A DNA stretch of 64,000 nt from Acidimicrobiia bacterium (GCA_022819505.1 JAJEHD010000013.1:62001-126000), one strand, 5' to 3'; shown: positions 29,915-40,055, numbered from the stretch's first letter. Notes: generated from the letters alone by a model not told the origin. Made by a program: numbers and translations.

Positions 29915-31294
29915 CTATCCGTCGGGTTCGCCGGCACGGTCCGCGGCGATCTCGCGGCCCACAGCTCGGGCCGAGTCCGAGATCTGGATCCGTTGAGCGT
30001 CGAAGCCCGGCCCCCGGGTGGCGTCGAGTGCCAGCCGTGACGTCGTGCCCAGCTTGTCGGCGGACGGGTCGAGGGCGCTTCCGGGAAGGCCGTCGATCAC
30101 CATCATGTCCCGGGCGGGCTGGAAGTGGGTGGCCAGCGCCCAGAGCACGGCCTCGTCGCTGGTGATGTCGACATCCGCGTCGACCGCGACCACGGTCTTG
30201 AGGTACGGATCCCAGCCGAGCAGCCCTAGCAACGCCTGGCGGGCCTCGCCCGGCCGGCGCTGGTCGACCGCCACGTAGCAGTGGAAGTGCGTGCCCGAGT
30301 TCGGGTAGTGCACCCCGACCACCGAACCGAAGCGATCCTTGAGCTTCGCGATCATCTCCGCCTCGCGGGGCACCCGCCCGAGGTTGAGATGCTCATGGGA
30401 GTTGCCACCGACCACATCAACCCAGACCGCGTCATCGCGCTGCATCACCGTGCACACGTCGATGCGGTTGCGTGTCGAACGGTCCGAGGAGTACCCGGAG
30501 AACTCGCCGAACGGCCCCTCGTCCTCATCGGCGGCCGGGTCGATCTCGCCCTCCAGGACGACTTCGGCCGCCGCCGGAACCCGCAGACCGTGCCGCGGCG
30601 TGCGCACCACTTCCAGGGGCTCACCGAGGAGTCCCCCCGCGATCTCACGCTCGTCGACGTCGAACGGGGCACGGGCCGACGCGGCCAGCATGAATAGCGG
30701 GTGGGCGCCGATGACCATCGCCATCGGAAGCCGCCTGCCCGACGAGGCGGCATCCTGCAGAAGGCGCCACAGGTCTCCGCGGGAGTGCAGGCTCGTGCCC
30801 AGCGATGTGGGGGAGGCGACCACCGAGCGGTGGTAGCTGAGGTTGCCCCGGCCGCCGGTGGCGTCCTCGGCCACCACGATCCCGCTGGTGATGTAGGGGC
30901 CCAGGTCGGTGGCGAAATGAGTCAGCAGCGGCAGATCGAGGAGATCGACGCGATCGCCGACATCCACCCGGCCGGTCACCGGGCCGTCGTCGAGCTCGGC
31001 CATCTCCATCGCTCCTGCGGCCAGATGCTGGTACCGGTCGTGGAGCTCGCCGGGGTGGGCGCCGAGCATCCGCTCGATTCGCGCCCGGGACGCGAAGAGG
31101 TTGGTGACGACTTCCCGGTCGGCGCCCTTCACCCGCGGGAACCGCAGCAGCGGATGCTCGCCCCGGTCGGCCAACTCCCACACGACCGCGGTGATGTCCT
31201 GGTCGAGCGAGACCTCCCGGTCGATGGTGCGGACATCGTCGGGATGGGCGACCTCGTAGTCGCGTAGGAAGTCCTGCAGGCCCTGGCCAGTCAC
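29915..31294 (-). CDS. UbiD-family prenylated-FMN decarboxylase
   Basis: A 459-residue UbiD-type decarboxylase. Recognisable blocks are L-P-L-L-T-H-F-A-T-D-L-G-P-Y-I-T-S-G, G-N-L-S-Y-H-R, E-G-E-I-D-P, and G-P-F-G-E-F-S-G-Y, the last carrying a conserved Glu near the prFMN site. These enzymes decarboxylate aromatic or alpha,beta-unsaturated acids reversibly. No UbiX flavin prenyltransferase is in the window. It is the last gene of a minus-strand run, 33 bases after the COG0523 GTPase. Substrate unknown; ubiquinone synthesis is unlikely in an actinobacterium. Confidence 0.85.
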   Translation of the reverse strand: MTGQGLQDFLRDYEVAHPDDVRTIDREVSLDQDITAVVWELADRGEHPLLRFPRVKGADREVVTNLFASRARIERMLGAHPGELHDRYQHLAAGAMEMAELDDGPVTGRVDVGDRVDLLDLPLLTHFATDLGPYITSGIVVAEDATGGRGNLSYHRSVVASPTSLGTSLHSRGDLWRLLQDAASSGRRLPMAMVIGAHPLFMLAASARAPFDVDEREIAGGLLGEPLEVVRTPRHGLRVPAAAEVVLEGEIDPAADEDEGPFGEFSGYSSDRSTRNRIDVCTVMQRDDAVWVDVVGGNSHEHLNLGRVPREAEMIAKLKDRFGSVVGVHYPNSGTHFHCYVAVDQRRPGEARQALLGLLGWDPYLKTVVAVDADVDITSDEAVLWALATHFQPARDMMVIDGLPGSALDPSADKLGTTSRLALDATRGPGFDAQRIQISDSARAVGREIAADRAGEPDG

Positions 31295-31327
31295 GACAGC
31301 CTCAGGGCCTGGCCCAGCCGGTCGGCG

Positions 31328-32359
31328 TCACGTCGCGGGGACCGTGCGATGCGAGCCCGCGACGCAACGCTGGAGGCAGCCCGCCAGCCGGTCCCGATCG
31401 AGGTTCTTGCCGATGAACACCGCCCGGCTGTCGCGGTGCGGCCCCTCCCACCGGTCGAGGTCGTGCATCTCGAAGATCCGATGCACTCCCTGGAGGGCGA
31501 CCCGCCGGTCGTTGCCCGCGATCGCGAGCACTCCCTTCCAGCGCAGCAGGTCGGCTCCATAGTCGGCTGCGATCTCGCGGGCTGCGGCCTCCACCAGGCC
31601 CCGGTCGAGCTCGCCGACGATCCTCACCGAGAACGTCTCGACGTCGGGGTCGTGGCTGTGCACGTAGTGGTTCTCCAGGAACGAGGGCTCAGCTGCAGCC
31701 CGCTGTGAGATCTCGAACGCCTGGATGCCCAGGATGGCGTCCAGGTTCACCTCCGCGTAGCTCGACCGGTCGATCTCGGACCGCTGGTTCAGCTTCCTCA
31801 CCCGATGCTCGATCCGCTCGACCGTGGCGTCATCGACCAGGTCGACCTTGTTGACGATGATCCGGTCGGCACTGATGATCTGGTCGACCGCCTGGCTGTT
31901 GATGCCGTCGTAGCGGACATCGTCGAGGTGCTGCTCGATGTGCTTGCAGTCGATCAGCGTGACGATGGCGTCGAGGGCTACCTCGTCCAGGACCTCGTCG
32001 TCCACGAAGAAGGCCTGCGCGACGGGCATCGGGTCGGCAAGTCCGCTGGTCTCGATGAGGATGTAGTCGATGCGGTCGCGCCGGCTCATCAGCTTGCGGA
32101 TCACCTCGAGCAGGTCACCGCGTACCGACGCCACGCAGCAGATGCAGCCGTTGCTCATCTCGTAGATCTCCTCATCGGAGGACACCACGAGGTCGGAGTC
32201 GATGCTGATCTCGCCGAACTCGTTCTCGATGATGGCGATGCGCTTGCCGTGGTTCTCGCGCAGTATGTAATTGAGCAGCGTCGTCTTGCCCGACCCGAGG
32301 AAGCCGGTCAGGATGGTCACCGGCAGCTTCGCCGGACTGGGAGAGGCAGCGGTCATCAC
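31328..32359 (-). CDS. COG0523/CobW-type GTPase (metallochaperone family)
   Basis: A 343-residue G3E GTPase. Walker A is G-F-L-G-S-G-K-T-T, followed by the metal motif G-C-I-C-C (CxCC), E-T-S-G-L-A-D-P and the guanine-specificity N-K-V-D. The C-terminal CobW_C domain is present. COG0523 members deliver zinc, cobalt or iron to enzymes, and several belong to Zur regulons; others activate nitrile hydratase. Given the zinc genes 2-6 kb away a zinc role is attractive, but no Zur box is seen upstream. It follows the NYN gene by 14 bases. Confidence 0.88.
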   Translation of the reverse strand: MMTAASPSPAKLPVTILTGFLGSGKTTLLNYILRENHGKRIAIIENEFGEISIDSDLVVSSDEEIYEMSNGCICCVASVRGDLLEVIRKLMSRRDRIDYILIETSGLADPMPVAQAFFVDDEVLDEVALDAIVTLIDCKHIEQHLDDVRYDGINSQAVDQIISADRIIVNKVDLVDDATVERIEHRVRKLNQRSEIDRSSYAEVNLDAILGIQAFEISQRAAAEPSFLENHYVHSHDPDVETFSVRIVGELDRGLVEAAAREIAADYGADLLRWKGVLAIAGNDRRVALQGVHRIFEMHDLDRWEGPHRDSRAVFIGKNLDRDRLAGCLQRCVAGSHRTVPAT

Positions 32360-32373
32360 CGTCTGAGTGCCGG

Positions 32374-33207
32374 TCAGCGCTCCGGTTCCGGGGGCCAGTC
32401 CTGGACTTCCTGGTCGATCCGGTTCCAGAAGGCCTGGCGCACTGCCCTCCTGAGTCGATCCTGGCCGCGGAGGCTCCCGCCGATCACGTTCTCGACAGCG
32501 TAGAGCAGATCGCCGTCCAGCGACTCCGGTATGCGGGGCCGCTGGTCGAGCAGGGCGTCGAACTCGTCGTCGCTGGCCCGGTAGAGCCAGCTCTCGGCGA
32601 ACTCGGCCGCCGCCGCGGCCACCGAGTCGACCGGGTCGTAGGTGTCGGAGGCGGCGTCGTCGGGGGCCCGGCGGCGGCGGATGAACCTCGACAAGTCGTC
32701 CTTGGTCAGCTTGATGACCTCGTCAGCCTCCTTCACCAGGTCGGCGGTCGGCTCCCCCCGCTCCTCACGGGATGCGATGTTGATGAGCGTGACTCGCAGC
32801 CCCTGGTCCTGAACCTCGCTCACCGTCTCGACCAGATCCTCGTCGGCCGACAGCAGGAACGCGTCGCAGATGGCCCGCTCGCGGGCCAGCGTCGTGAGGT
32901 CGCGCTTGATGGCCGCGCTCAGCGACGGCTGCTGCGGACCCGGACCACCGCGCTGGAGCCGCAGCTTCATGTTGGGCAGGGTCGCCACCAACTGCTGAGC
33001 CGAGGTCGGCACACCGTCCTTGGAGGCGTCGTACCAGTAGGTGCGCAGGGGTTGGAGGTCGCATACATCGCTGGCCAGACCGACCAGGAAGTCATTGGCA
33101 CCCAACCCGTACAGGAGGATCTCCTGCCTCTCGGGACTGTTGCAGCAGAGCATCCCGCCCTCTGTGTAGAGGTATTCGGCGTCGACAAAGATTGCGTAGC
33201 GGTCCAT
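32374..33207 (-). CDS. NYN-domain (PIN-like) nuclease-type protein
   Basis: A 277-residue protein with an N-terminal NYN domain (LabA/DUF88 group). [13 protein letters not shown] gives the first acidic residue, L-S-A-A-I-K-R-D-L the middle one, and [13 protein letters not shown] the distal acidic cluster, consistent with a metal-dependent ribonuclease fold. The C-terminal 110 residues are Asp/Arg-rich and unassigned. ATG 33207 is preferred; in-frame starts at 33216 and 33219 sit too close to the G-rich ribosome binding site. First gene of the NYN-COG0523-UbiD run. Biological target unknown. Confidence 0.78.
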   Translation of the reverse strand: MDRYAIFVDAEYLYTEGGMLCCNSPERQEILLYGLGANDFLVGLASDVCDLQPLRTYWYDASKDGVPTSAQQLVATLPNMKLRLQRGGPGPQQPSLSAAIKRDLTTLARERAICDAFLLSADEDLVETVSEVQDQGLRVTLINIASREERGEPTADLVKEADEVIKLTKDDLSRFIRRRRAPDDAASDTYDPVDSVAAAAAEFAESWLYRASDDEFDALLDQRPRIPESLDGDLLYAVENVIGGSLRGQDRLRRAVRQAFWNRIDQEVQDWPPEPER

Positions 33208-33297
33208 ACGCAGCATCACCCCCCACGCGGGGCGGAGGCCAAGTTGGACCCGCGCGCCGCGACGGAGCGCCCCTCTCGGTTGCTCCAGTGTAGCCGC

Positions 33298-33321
33298 CGC
33301 TGAGCACGAGAGTGCTCAGCG
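33298..33321 (-). terminator. Hairpin terminator of tRNA-Lys
   Basis: A ten-base stem closed by a four-base loop (CGCTGAGCAC, GAGA, GTGCTCAGCG) directly follows the encoded CCA end of tRNA-Lys on the minus strand. Confidence 0.65.
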
Positions 33322-33398
33322 TGGTACGCCCCCTGGGACTCGAACCCAGAACCTGCGGATTAAGAGTCCGTTGCTCTGCCAAATTGAGCTAGAGGCGC
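33322..33398 (-). tRNA. tRNA-Lys (CTT)
   Basis: Minus-strand cloverleaf with acceptor GCGCCTC pairing to GGGGCGT (two G-U), D-arm AGCTC/GAGC, anticodon loop CTCTTAA (anticodon CTT), T-arm CTGGG-TTCGAGT-CCCAG, discriminator A and an encoded CCA. 77 bases including CCA. Confidence 0.97.
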
Positions 33399-33428
33399 TC
33401 GTGCGACGTGCAAGGCTATCGCACGTCA

Positions 33429-33458
33429 GTCTGCCCCGCCCCGCCTGCCGGGGCAGAC
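33429..33458 (-). terminator. Hairpin downstream of tRNA-His
   Basis: GTCTGCCCC and GGGGCAGAC form a nine-base perfect stem with a 12-base loop, 12 bases past the 3' end of tRNA-His on the minus strand. Confidence 0.6.
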
Positions 33459-33470
33459 GGGAGGGGCACG

Positions 33471-33545
33471 GGTGACCGAGGGGAGTCGAACCCCCGACCT
33501 CCGGGACCACAACCCGGCGCTCTAACCGACTGAGCTACGGCCACC
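33471..33545 (-). tRNA. tRNA-His (GTG)
   Basis: Minus-strand cloverleaf with acceptor GTGGCCG/CGGTCAC and the extra G-1 pairing with C73 that marks tRNA-His. Anticodon loop TTGTGGT gives anticodon GTG. T-arm GGGGG-TTCGACT-CCCCT. No encoded CCA. Confidence 0.97.
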
Positions 33546-33644
33546 ATGACCGCCGAAGCGGAGACCCGCAAGCCTACCGACCGCGGGAGCACGGCCGGAC
33601 GCGACCCCCCGGGTGCCGTCGTGCCCCGGCGATAGCCTTGAGGG

Positions 33645-33718
33645 GCCCCTGTAGCTCAACTGGATAGAGCGGAGGGTTTCTACCCCTCAGGTTGCGGGTT
33701 CGAGTCCTGTCAGGGGTG
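33645..33718 (+). tRNA. tRNA-Arg (TCT)
   Basis: Cloverleaf with acceptor GCCCCTG/CAGGGGT, anticodon stem GAGGG/CCCTC and loop TTTCTAC (anticodon TCT), T-loop TTCGAGT, discriminator G, no encoded CCA. TAGCCT at 33633-33638 is a likely -10 box. Confidence 0.96.
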
Positions 33719-33742
33719 CGAGCGGGATTGTGGAGCCGGGCG

Positions 33743-35047
33743 TCAGAACTGGGCCTGCTCGGTGCTGCCCTCCAGTGCCAGGGTGGAGGCGGTGCCGCCG
33801 GAGATCACGGTGGCCACCTGGTCAAAGTACCCGGCGCCGACCTCGCGCTGGTGGCGGGTCGCGCTGTAGCCCAGAGCTTCCATCTCCATCTCGCGCTGCT
33901 GGAGCCCGACATAGGCCGTCATGTCGTCGCCCTGGTAGGCGCGTGCCAGCTCGAACGCCGAGGCGTTGAGTGCGTGCCACCCGGCCAGCGTTATGAACTG
34001 GAACACGTAGCCCATGGCGCCCAGCTCCTTCTGGAACACCGCGATCTGAGCGTCGTCGAGGTGGGCGCGCCAGTTGAAGGACGGCGAGCAGTTGTAGGCC
34101 AGCATCTTGTCCGGGTACACGTCGTGGATGGCCTCTGCGAAGGCCCTCGCCTCGTCGAGATCTGGGGTGGAGGTCTCGCACCACAGCAGATCGCAGTAGG
34201 GCGCGTAGGCGAGGCTGCGACCGATGGGCGCCTCCAGCCCGGGCTCGGTAACGAAGAACCCCTCGGCGGTCCTCTCCCCGGTGAGCCGGCCCCGGTCCCG
34301 CTCGTCCACGTCGCTGGTGACGAGACCGGCGCTCAATGCGTCGGTGCGTGCGATCAGGACCGTCTCGACGCCCATCACGTCGGCGGCCAGCCTGGCCGCC
34401 CGCAGCGTCGACAGGTGCTGGGAGGTGGGAACCAGCACCTTGCCGCCCATGTGGCCGCACTTCTTGGCCGAGCTGAGCTGGTCCTCGAAGTGGACCCCGG
34501 CCGCGCCCGACTCGATCATCGCCTTCATGAGCTCGTAGGCGTTGAGTGGCCCGCCGAAGCCCGCCTCGGCGTCGGCCACGATGGGCAGCATGTAGTCGCG
34601 GCTCGGGCGTCCCGCGGTCTCGCTCCACTCGATCTGGTCGGCCCGGCGCAGGGCGTTGTTGAGTCGGGCCACGACCGACGGCACCGAGTTGACGGGGTAC
34701 AGCGACTGGTCCGGGTACACCTGCTGTGCGAGGTTGGCATCGCCCGCCACCTGCCAGCCAGACAGGTACAGCGCCGGCAACCCCGCCTTGGCGAACTGGA
34801 CCGCCTGGCCCCCGGTCATGGCGCCGAGGGCGTGCACGTAGTCCATGTCGTGAAGTCGCTGCCACAGCTTCGACGCGCCGGCGCGCGCCAGGGTGCACTC
34901 AGGCGTCACGGAGCCTCGCAGGCTCACCACGTCGGCTGCGGAGTAGTCGCGCCGCACGCCCCTCCAGCGCGCGTTGGTGGCCCAGTCCTCCTCCAGGGCC
35001 TCGACCTGCGCCGCGAAGCTCGGACCGCCATTCGGGATGCTCGCCAT
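33743..35047 (-). CDS. aceA: Isocitrate lyase
   Basis: A 434-residue isocitrate lyase, which splits isocitrate to glyoxylate and succinate so that two-carbon units from fatty acids can support growth. The catalytic loop K-K-C-G-H is at 195-199 (Cys197). Metal and substrate blocks are [13 protein letters not shown] and [14 protein letters not shown] precedes ATG 35047. Divergent from a RamB-like regulator with 153 bases between. No malate synthase gene is in the window. Fits the abundance of beta-oxidation genes around. Confidence 0.97.
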   Translation of the reverse strand: MASIPNGGPSFAAQVEALEEDWATNARWRGVRRDYSAADVVSLRGSVTPECTLARAGASKLWQRLHDMDYVHALGAMTGGQAVQFAKAGLPALYLSGWQVAGDANLAQQVYPDQSLYPVNSVPSVVARLNNALRRADQIEWSETAGRPSRDYMLPIVADAEAGFGGPLNAYELMKAMIESGAAGVHFEDQLSSAKKCGHMGGKVLVPTSQHLSTLRAARLAADVMGVETVLIARTDALSAGLVTSDVDERDRGRLTGERTAEGFFVTEPGLEAPIGRSLAYAPYCDLLWCETSTPDLDEARAFAEAIHDVYPDKMLAYNCSPSFNWRAHLDDAQIAVFQKELGAMGYVFQFITLAGWHALNASAFELARAYQGDDMTAYVGLQQREMEMEALGYSATRHQREVGAGYFDQVATVISGGTASTLALEGSTEQAQF

Positions 35048-35165
35048 CTGATCGACCTCCTGCTCCCGGCGGCGGCCCCGGCCACCGCCGATGATGTGGT
35101 GGACCCAATGCTCGTCTCAATGGGTGATGATTGTCAGAGTTCTGCCGCGCGGACAAGCACCAAAG

Positions 35166-35194
35166 TTGTCGGTCCAGACAAGATCTGCAATTCT
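35166..35194 (+). promoter_or_regulatory. Promoter and small palindrome before the RamB-like gene
   Basis: TTGTCG (35166-35171), a 17-base spacer and AATTCT (35189-35194) lie six bases before ATG 35201, giving another leaderless layout. TTGTC and GACAA (35166-35181) are inverted around GGTCCA and cover the -35, so a regulator bound there would block this promoter. Autoregulation by the RamB-like protein is a guess. Confidence 0.4.
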
Positions 35195-35200
35195 TTCGAC

Positions 35201-36661
35201 ATGTCTGCTGAACCCGACCTGCTGGTGCTCGGTCGCCGTCTGCGCCACGCTCGACGGAGCCAGGGCCTCACCCTCGCGGACCTCGCCGAACGGACGGGGC
35301 GTCCGCCCGCTTACCTGTCCCGGCTCGAGAACGGGAGGGTCGAGCCCCGTCTGGGCGTGCTGGGCGACCTCGCCGACGCTCTGGGGACCACCACCGCCGA
35401 CCTGCTCGCCGACGCCCCGCCCGACCGGCGGGCGGAGCTGGAGCTGGCCCTGCTGCGGATCCAGGAGGATCCGGCCTACCGGGAGCTGGGCCTGCCCGCC
35501 CTCAAACCGTCGGCTCGGCTCAGCGACGAGGTCCTTGAGCACCTGGTGAGCCTCGGTCGGGCGGTCTGCGAGCGGGCAGGGAGCCCGGCCGACGCCACCG
35601 AGAGCGCCCGCAAGGCCAACTCCGAGCTGCGCCACCAGATGCGCGACCGGAACAACTACTTCGACGACATCGAGAAGATCGCCGCCGACGGGCTGGCGCG
35701 GGCCGGCTACCCCGGCTCGGGCCCGATCAGCGAGCGGGTACTCACCGAGCTGGTCAGCGGCTACGGCTTCCGCATCCAGCGTGTGCCCGGGCTCCCCCGA
35801 ACGGCCCGCTCCATCACCGACACCCGCGACCGGGTGATCTACATCGGTGACCAGGACGACGTGAAGGTCCGCCAGGCGCGATCGGTGGTCCTCCAGACGC
35901 TCGGCCACTTCGCGCTGGAGCACTCCGACACAGCGGACTTCGACGACTATCTCCGGCAGAGGATCGAGTCGAACTACTTCTCCGCCGCGGTGCTCGCGCC
36001 CGAGGAACCGGCTGTCGAGCTGCTGAGCGAGGCCAAGCGGCAGAGCGACATCAGCGTCGAGGACCTCAAGGAGACCTTCTACATCTCCTACGAGATGGCC
36101 GCGCACCGCTTCACCAACCTGGCCACCGTCCACCTCGGACTGCCAGTCCATTTCCTGCGGACCGACGCCGAGGGAGTCATCTCCAAGGCGTACGAGAACG
36201 ACGGGCTGCCCTTCCCGGTCACCGCCGACGGCGGGCTCGAGGGAGAGCGGGTCCCCCGCCAGTGGGGGGCCCGCCAGGCGTGGGGCGCTCAGGGCCACTT
36301 CCTACTGCACGAGCAGTACACCGTGCTCGACGAGGGGGAGTACTTCTGCATCACCTACATCGAGACCGAGACCGACCGCTACCCCTACGCGATAACGCTG
36401 GGCACCACCGCCGAGCACGCCCGTCACTTCCGCGGCTCGCAGACCCTGCGGCGCGAGCACGCCCGCTCCAAGGACGTCGAGCCCGACCCGCGGCTGGTGG
36501 GCGAATGGGAGGGCGTGGCTTGGCCCTCGGCCGCGGAACGCAGCCACGTGCTGTCGGCCCTGCCTCCCTCGCAGCGGTCCTTCGTGCCGTTTCCCGGGAT
36601 CGACCTTCTCGACGTCTACCGGTTCCTGGACCGCCAGCGGCGCCGCCAGCGGCCCGGCTAG
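35201..36661 (+). CDS. RamB-like XRE-family regulator with IrrE/ImmA-type domain
   Basis: A 486-residue regulator. An N-terminal helix-turn-helix (R-R-L-R-H-A-R-R-S-Q-G-L-T-L-A-D-L-A, P-A-Y-L-S-R-L-E-N-G) is followed by an ImmA/IrrE-like domain and a C-terminal short-chain fatty acyl regulator domain. The peptidase motif is degenerate: L-G-H-F-A-L-E-H keeps two His but not HExxH. Related actinobacterial proteins (RamB) control isocitrate lyase and acetate metabolism, and this gene is divergent from aceA, which supports that role. ATG 35201 is set by the promoter spacing; the long upstream frame is antisense to aceA. Confidence 0.85.
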   Translation: MSAEPDLLVLGRRLRHARRSQGLTLADLAERTGRPPAYLSRLENGRVEPRLGVLGDLADALGTTTADLLADAPPDRRAELELALLRIQEDPAYRELGLPALKPSARLSDEVLEHLVSLGRAVCERAGSPADATESARKANSELRHQMRDRNNYFDDIEKIAADGLARAGYPGSGPISERVLTELVSGYGFRIQRVPGLPRTARSITDTRDRVIYIGDQDDVKVRQARSVVLQTLGHFALEHSDTADFDDYLRQRIESNYFSAAVLAPEEPAVELLSEAKRQSDISVEDLKETFYISYEMAAHRFTNLATVHLGLPVHFLRTDAEGVISKAYENDGLPFPVTADGGLEGERVPRQWGARQAWGAQGHFLLHEQYTVLDEGEYFCITYIETETDRYPYAITLGTTAEHARHFRGSQTLRREHARSKDVEPDPRLVGEWEGVAWPSAAERSHVLSALPPSQRSFVPFPGIDLLDVYRFLDRQRRRQRPG

Positions 36662-36695
36662 CGGCCCAGCTAGCGGCCCAGCTAGCGACCCGGTC
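36648..36695 (+). repeat. 12-base tandem repeat spanning the regulator's stop codon
   Basis: Four copies of a 12-base unit close to AGCGGCCCAGCT, the middle two identical, run through the end of the regulator gene and past its TAG. Gain or loss of units could change the C-terminus slightly. Confidence 0.7.
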
Positions 36696-36746
36696 CGTCA
36701 GGGCGCCGGGGCTCACGTCGTGTAGTCTCTCGCGGAGACACCACGC

Positions 36747-37709
36747 ATGTCCGAGACCGCCGCCACCATCCGCGTCCCCGCCAACCACTTGCTAGGGCCC
36801 CTGGTGGGCGAGCATGACGCGAACCTGAGGCAGCTAGAGAGCGCTTTTCCCGGCAGCCGAATCCATCTGCGGGGCAACGAGGTGAGCGTCCTGGGCGACG
36901 AGGCCGAGATCGTGGCCCGGCTCTTCGAGGAGCTGATCCTGCTCCTCGAGCACGGCCAACGCCTCGACGGACGCACCATCGACCGCACGATCGACATGGT
37001 GCGCAGCAATGTCCGAGCCTCCGAGGTGTTGACCCACGACGTGCTGCGTACCGCCGGCAGCCGCGTCGTCCGCCCGAAGTCGGCGGGTCAGAAACGCTAC
37101 GTGGACGTTATCGACCAGAGCGTGATCACCTTCAGCATCGGGCCGGCAGGAACGGGCAAGAGTTGGCTGGCGGTGGCCATGGCGGTTCGGGCGCTCCACA
37201 ACGACGAGGTCAGCCGGATCATCCTCACCCGGCCCGCGGTGGAGGCGGGGGAGAGGCTCGGGTTCCTCCCCGGAGACCTCATGGCCAAGGTCGACCCCTA
37301 CCTGCGTCCCCTGTACGACGCCCTGTACGACATGGTCGGCAGCGAGGGCATGGAGCGCCTCCTTGAGCAGGGCGCGGTGGAGGTCGCGCCGCTGGCCTTC
37401 ATGCGGGGTCGCACGCTCAACTCGAGCTTCATCATCCTGGACGAGGCCCAGAACACCACCCCCGAGCAGATGAAGATGTTCCTGACCCGCATCGGCTTCG
37501 GCTCCCGGGCGGTGGTGACCGGCGACGTGACCCAGGTCGATGTCGACGGCGGGCGCAGCGGCCTGGCAGGGATCGAGAAGCTCCTCGGCGGCATCGACGG
37601 CATCGGGTTCGTGCATCTCAGCAGCCGAGACGTGGTACGGCACCGCATAGTCGCCGACATCGTGACCGCCTACGACAAGGCCAGGACGACGCCCGGAGGA
37701 TCCGGCTAG
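36747..37709 (+). CDS. phoH: PhoH-family ATPase
   Basis: A 320-residue PhoH-like protein with an N-terminal KH-like segment ([14 protein letters not shown]) and a P-loop ATPase. Walker A is G-P-A-G-T-G-K-S (132-139), Walker B is F-I-I-L-D-E-A-Q, and the conserved [16 protein letters not shown] block is present. It probably acts on RNA, working with the adjacent RNase YbeY as in other bacteria. TAGTCT at 36723 is a likely -10. The next gene starts on the base after its stop. Confidence 0.93.
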   Translation: MSETAATIRVPANHLLGPLVGEHDANLRQLESAFPGSRIHLRGNEVSVLGDEAEIVARLFEELILLLEHGQRLDGRTIDRTIDMVRSNVRASEVLTHDVLRTAGSRVVRPKSAGQKRYVDVIDQSVITFSIGPAGTGKSWLAVAMAVRALHNDEVSRIILTRPAVEAGERLGFLPGDLMAKVDPYLRPLYDALYDMVGSEGMERLLEQGAVEVAPLAFMRGRTLNSSFIILDEAQNTTPEQMKMFLTRIGFGSRAVVTGDVTQVDVDGGRSGLAGIEKLLGGIDGIGFVHLSSRDVVRHRIVADIVTAYDKARTTPGGSG

Positions 37710-38210
37710 ATGGCCGCAGCCACCTCCGGCGCGGTTGTCCATGCCTTCGACGAGCGATCACGGCCGGATCCTGGCCGCGACGGGCTCCGGACCGAGCGGT
37801 GGGCTGGGCTCGCCGCGGCGGTGCTGCGGGACGAGGGCGTGGGACGGGGCGAGTTGGGCCTGCGCTTCGTGGATCCCGGGGCTATGTCCGAGCTCAACTC
37901 GAGCCACATGGGCTCCATTGGGCCGACCGATGTCCTGGCCTTTCCGATCGACGGGTCCGGCGACTCCGTCCACCCGCCGGAGCAGATCCCGCTGCTGGGC
38001 GACGTCGTGGTTTGCCCCGCCTACGCGGCCGAGCAGGCACCGGAGCATGCCGGTGGCGGGCACGACGGCAGCCTCGGCGACGAGTTGGCGCTACTGGTCG
38101 TGCACGGGGTGCTGCACGTGCTGGGGTACGACCACCAATCCGATGCGGACGCCGTGACGATGCAAGCCCGCGAGCGGCAGCACCTGGCTGCCCACTACCG
38201 CCGCCAATGA
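37710..38210 (+). CDS. ybeY: Endoribonuclease YbeY
   Basis: A 166-residue YbeY, a zinc-dependent single-strand endoribonuclease for 16S rRNA 3' end maturation and ribosome quality control. The metal motif is [11 protein letters not shown], matching HGxLHLxGYDH. The upstream block P-T-D-V-L-A-F-P is also typical. An Ala/Asp-rich insert precedes the motif. It abuts phoH directly and is followed 28 bases later by the CorC-like gene. Confidence 0.93.
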   Translation: MAAATSGAVVHAFDERSRPDPGRDGLRTERWAGLAAAVLRDEGVGRGELGLRFVDPGAMSELNSSHMGSIGPTDVLAFPIDGSGDSVHPPEQIPLLGDVVVCPAYAAEQAPEHAGGGHDGSLGDELALLVVHGVLHVLGYDHQSDADAVTMQARERQHLAAHYRRQ

Positions 38211-38238
38211 CCGCGCCGCCCGTCTTGGCTCCAACGCG

Positions 38239-39099
38239 GTGAGCGACCCGACGTCGACCGGCGGGATCCGGCGGCCCGGCACAGCCGGGTCGTTGCGCCG
38301 GCGCCTGCGCCGCCTGCCGGCCCGGGGCCGCGCCGACGCGCCGCCGGTCAGCGAGGACGAGCTGATCGCGCTGACCGATGCCGCCGCGGAGGCCGACACG
38401 ATCGAGGACGCCGAGCGCGACATGATCGCGTCCGCTCTGGCGCTCGATCGCACCGTCGTGCGAGAGGTCATGGCGCCCCGGGCCGACATGGTGACCGTGG
38501 ACGCCACCGCGACGGTGACCGCCGCGCTGGAGGTGGCCATCTCCCGAGGGCTGAGCCGCCTGCCGGTACGCCGCGACAACATCGACGACATCGTGGGCGT
38601 GGTGCTGTTGAAGGACCTGGCCCGCACCGAGCGCTCCGGCGGGGGCGAGAGCCCGGTGCGCGAGTCGATGCGCCGGGCGATGTTCGTTCCCGAGACAAAG
38701 CGGGTGGACGAGCTGCTTAGAGAGATGCGCACCGCTGGCGGGCACCTGGCGATCGTGGTGGACGAGTACGGGGGCACAGCCGGGCTCGTCACCCTCGAAG
38801 ACCTCGTCGAGGAGCTGGTCGGTGAGATCGTCGACGAGTTCGACCGGCCCGAGCCGCTGCTGGAACCCCTGGCGGGCGGCGAGGCGCTGGTGCACGGCCG
38901 CATGCCCGTCGACCAGCTCAACACGCTCGTGGAGGCGGCCCTCCCCGACGACGACTGGGACACCGTGGGCGGTCTGATATTCGGGACGCTGGGCCACGTG
39001 CCCGAGGTGGGCGAGACCGTTGAGGTCGACGGCCTCCGACTCCAGGTCGAGCACATGCAGGGACGCCGTATCACCCGGGTCAGGCTCACCCGTACATGA
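38239..39099 (+). CDS. CBS-pair protein of the CorC/HlyC type
   Basis: A 286-residue cytosolic protein with two CBS domains ([10 protein letters not shown] through L-K-D-L-A, and F-V-P-E-T-K-R-V through [12 protein letters not shown]) and a C-terminal CorC_HlyC domain (V-G-G-L-I-F-G-x-L-G-H-V-P). The transmembrane DUF21 domain of longer relatives is absent, as in enterobacterial CorC. The family is linked to Mg/Co efflux. The last four bases overlap the era start (ATGA), so translation is coupled. Confidence 0.88.
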   Translation: MSDPTSTGGIRRPGTAGSLRRRLRRLPARGRADAPPVSEDELIALTDAAAEADTIEDAERDMIASALALDRTVVREVMAPRADMVTVDATATVTAALEVAISRGLSRLPVRRDNIDDIVGVVLLKDLARTERSGGGESPVRESMRRAMFVPETKRVDELLREMRTAGGHLAIVVDEYGGTAGLVTLEDLVEELVGEIVDEFDRPEPLLEPLAGGEALVHGRMPVDQLNTLVEAALPDDDWDTVGGLIFGTLGHVPEVGETVEVDGLRLQVEHMQGRRITRVRLTRT

Positions 39100-39959
39100 C
39101 GGTCCCAGACTCGGGGCCCGGCCCGTACCGCTGCGGGTTCGTCGCGCTGGCGGGCCGCCCCAACTCGGGCAAGTCGACACTGATCAACCGCATGATCGGC
39201 CAGAAGGTGTCGATCACCTCGAACAAGCCCCAGACCACACGCACGACGCTGCGAGGGGTGCTGACCCGGCCCGACGCCCAGCTCGTGTTCGTGGACACGC
39301 CCGGCATCCACAAGCCCCGCACCGCGCACGGGCGAAGCCTCAACGCGACCGCGTCGGAGGCGCTGCACGAGACCGACGTGGCGTGCCTGGTGATCGACGC
39401 GTCGGCCCCATACGGGCGGGGCGACGCCTTCATCGCCCGGTCGCTGCCGCCCGACTCCGTCGTGGTGGTCACCAAATCCGACCTGGTCGGGTCCTCGACG
39501 ATGCTCAAGCAGCTCGCCGCGACGGCAGAACTGGACTTCGAGGCGTACTTCCCGGTCAGCGGCCGCACCGGGGAGGGCGTCGACGCTCTCGTCGATCACC
39601 TCGCCGGCCGCCTGCCCGAGGGTCCGGCGCTGTATGAGCCCGGAACCGTGTCGGACTGCTCCGAAGCGTTCTGGGTGGCCGAACTGGTGCGAGAGGAACT
39701 GCTGAAGTCGACCCGCCAGGAGCTGCCGCATGCGATCGCGACCCGGGTCACCGACTACGAGTGGCCGCTGATCCGCTGCGAGGTGGTGGTGGAGCGCCCC
39801 TCCCAGAAAGCCATCGTCATCGGCAAGGGAGGTACGACGCTCAAGGCTGTGGGCACCGCCGTCCGGTCCCAGCTCCCCGACGGCGCCTACCTGCAGCTCG
39901 CGGTGAGGGTGGACAAGAACTGGCAGCGCCGCCGGTGGGCCGGCCACTCCCAGCATTAA
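39096..39959 (+). CDS. era: Ribosome-assembly GTPase Era
   Basis: A 287-residue Era GTPase that binds the 3' end of 16S rRNA and aids 30S assembly. G1 is G-R-P-N-S-G-K-S-T, G3 is D-T-P-G-I-H-K-P-R, and G4 is T-K-S-D. The C-terminal KH domain has I-V-I-G-K-G-G-T-T-L-K. Length and order are normal. It lies with ybeY and before uppS and recO, the common arrangement. Confidence 0.96.
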   Translation: MTVPDSGPGPYRCGFVALAGRPNSGKSTLINRMIGQKVSITSNKPQTTRTTLRGVLTRPDAQLVFVDTPGIHKPRTAHGRSLNATASEALHETDVACLVIDASAPYGRGDAFIARSLPPDSVVVVTKSDLVGSSTMLKQLAATAELDFEAYFPVSGRTGEGVDALVDHLAGRLPEGPALYEPGTVSDCSEAFWVAELVREELLKSTRQELPHAIATRVTDYEWPLIRCEVVVERPSQKAIVIGKGGTTLKAVGTAVRSQLPDGAYLQLAVRVDKNWQRRRWAGHSQH

Positions 39960-40055
39960 CGTCCTGGGCGAGTCGCAGCCGGCCCGACGCCGGGCGGATC
40001 CGGCACGCGCCGCGATATGAGTCCGCCTCGGCGGGCCAGGCGGTAGGTTCACGGT

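Noticed and set aside
35166..35195. RamB operator as described in corynebacteria
   Set aside because: Only a loose match to the published A/T-rich TTTGCAAA-type site (CTGCAATT); I kept it as a generic palindrome and promoter.
33692..35200. Upstream half of a 989-codon plus-strand frame
   Set aside because: It overlaps tRNA-Arg and runs antisense to aceA. The real regulator begins at 35201.
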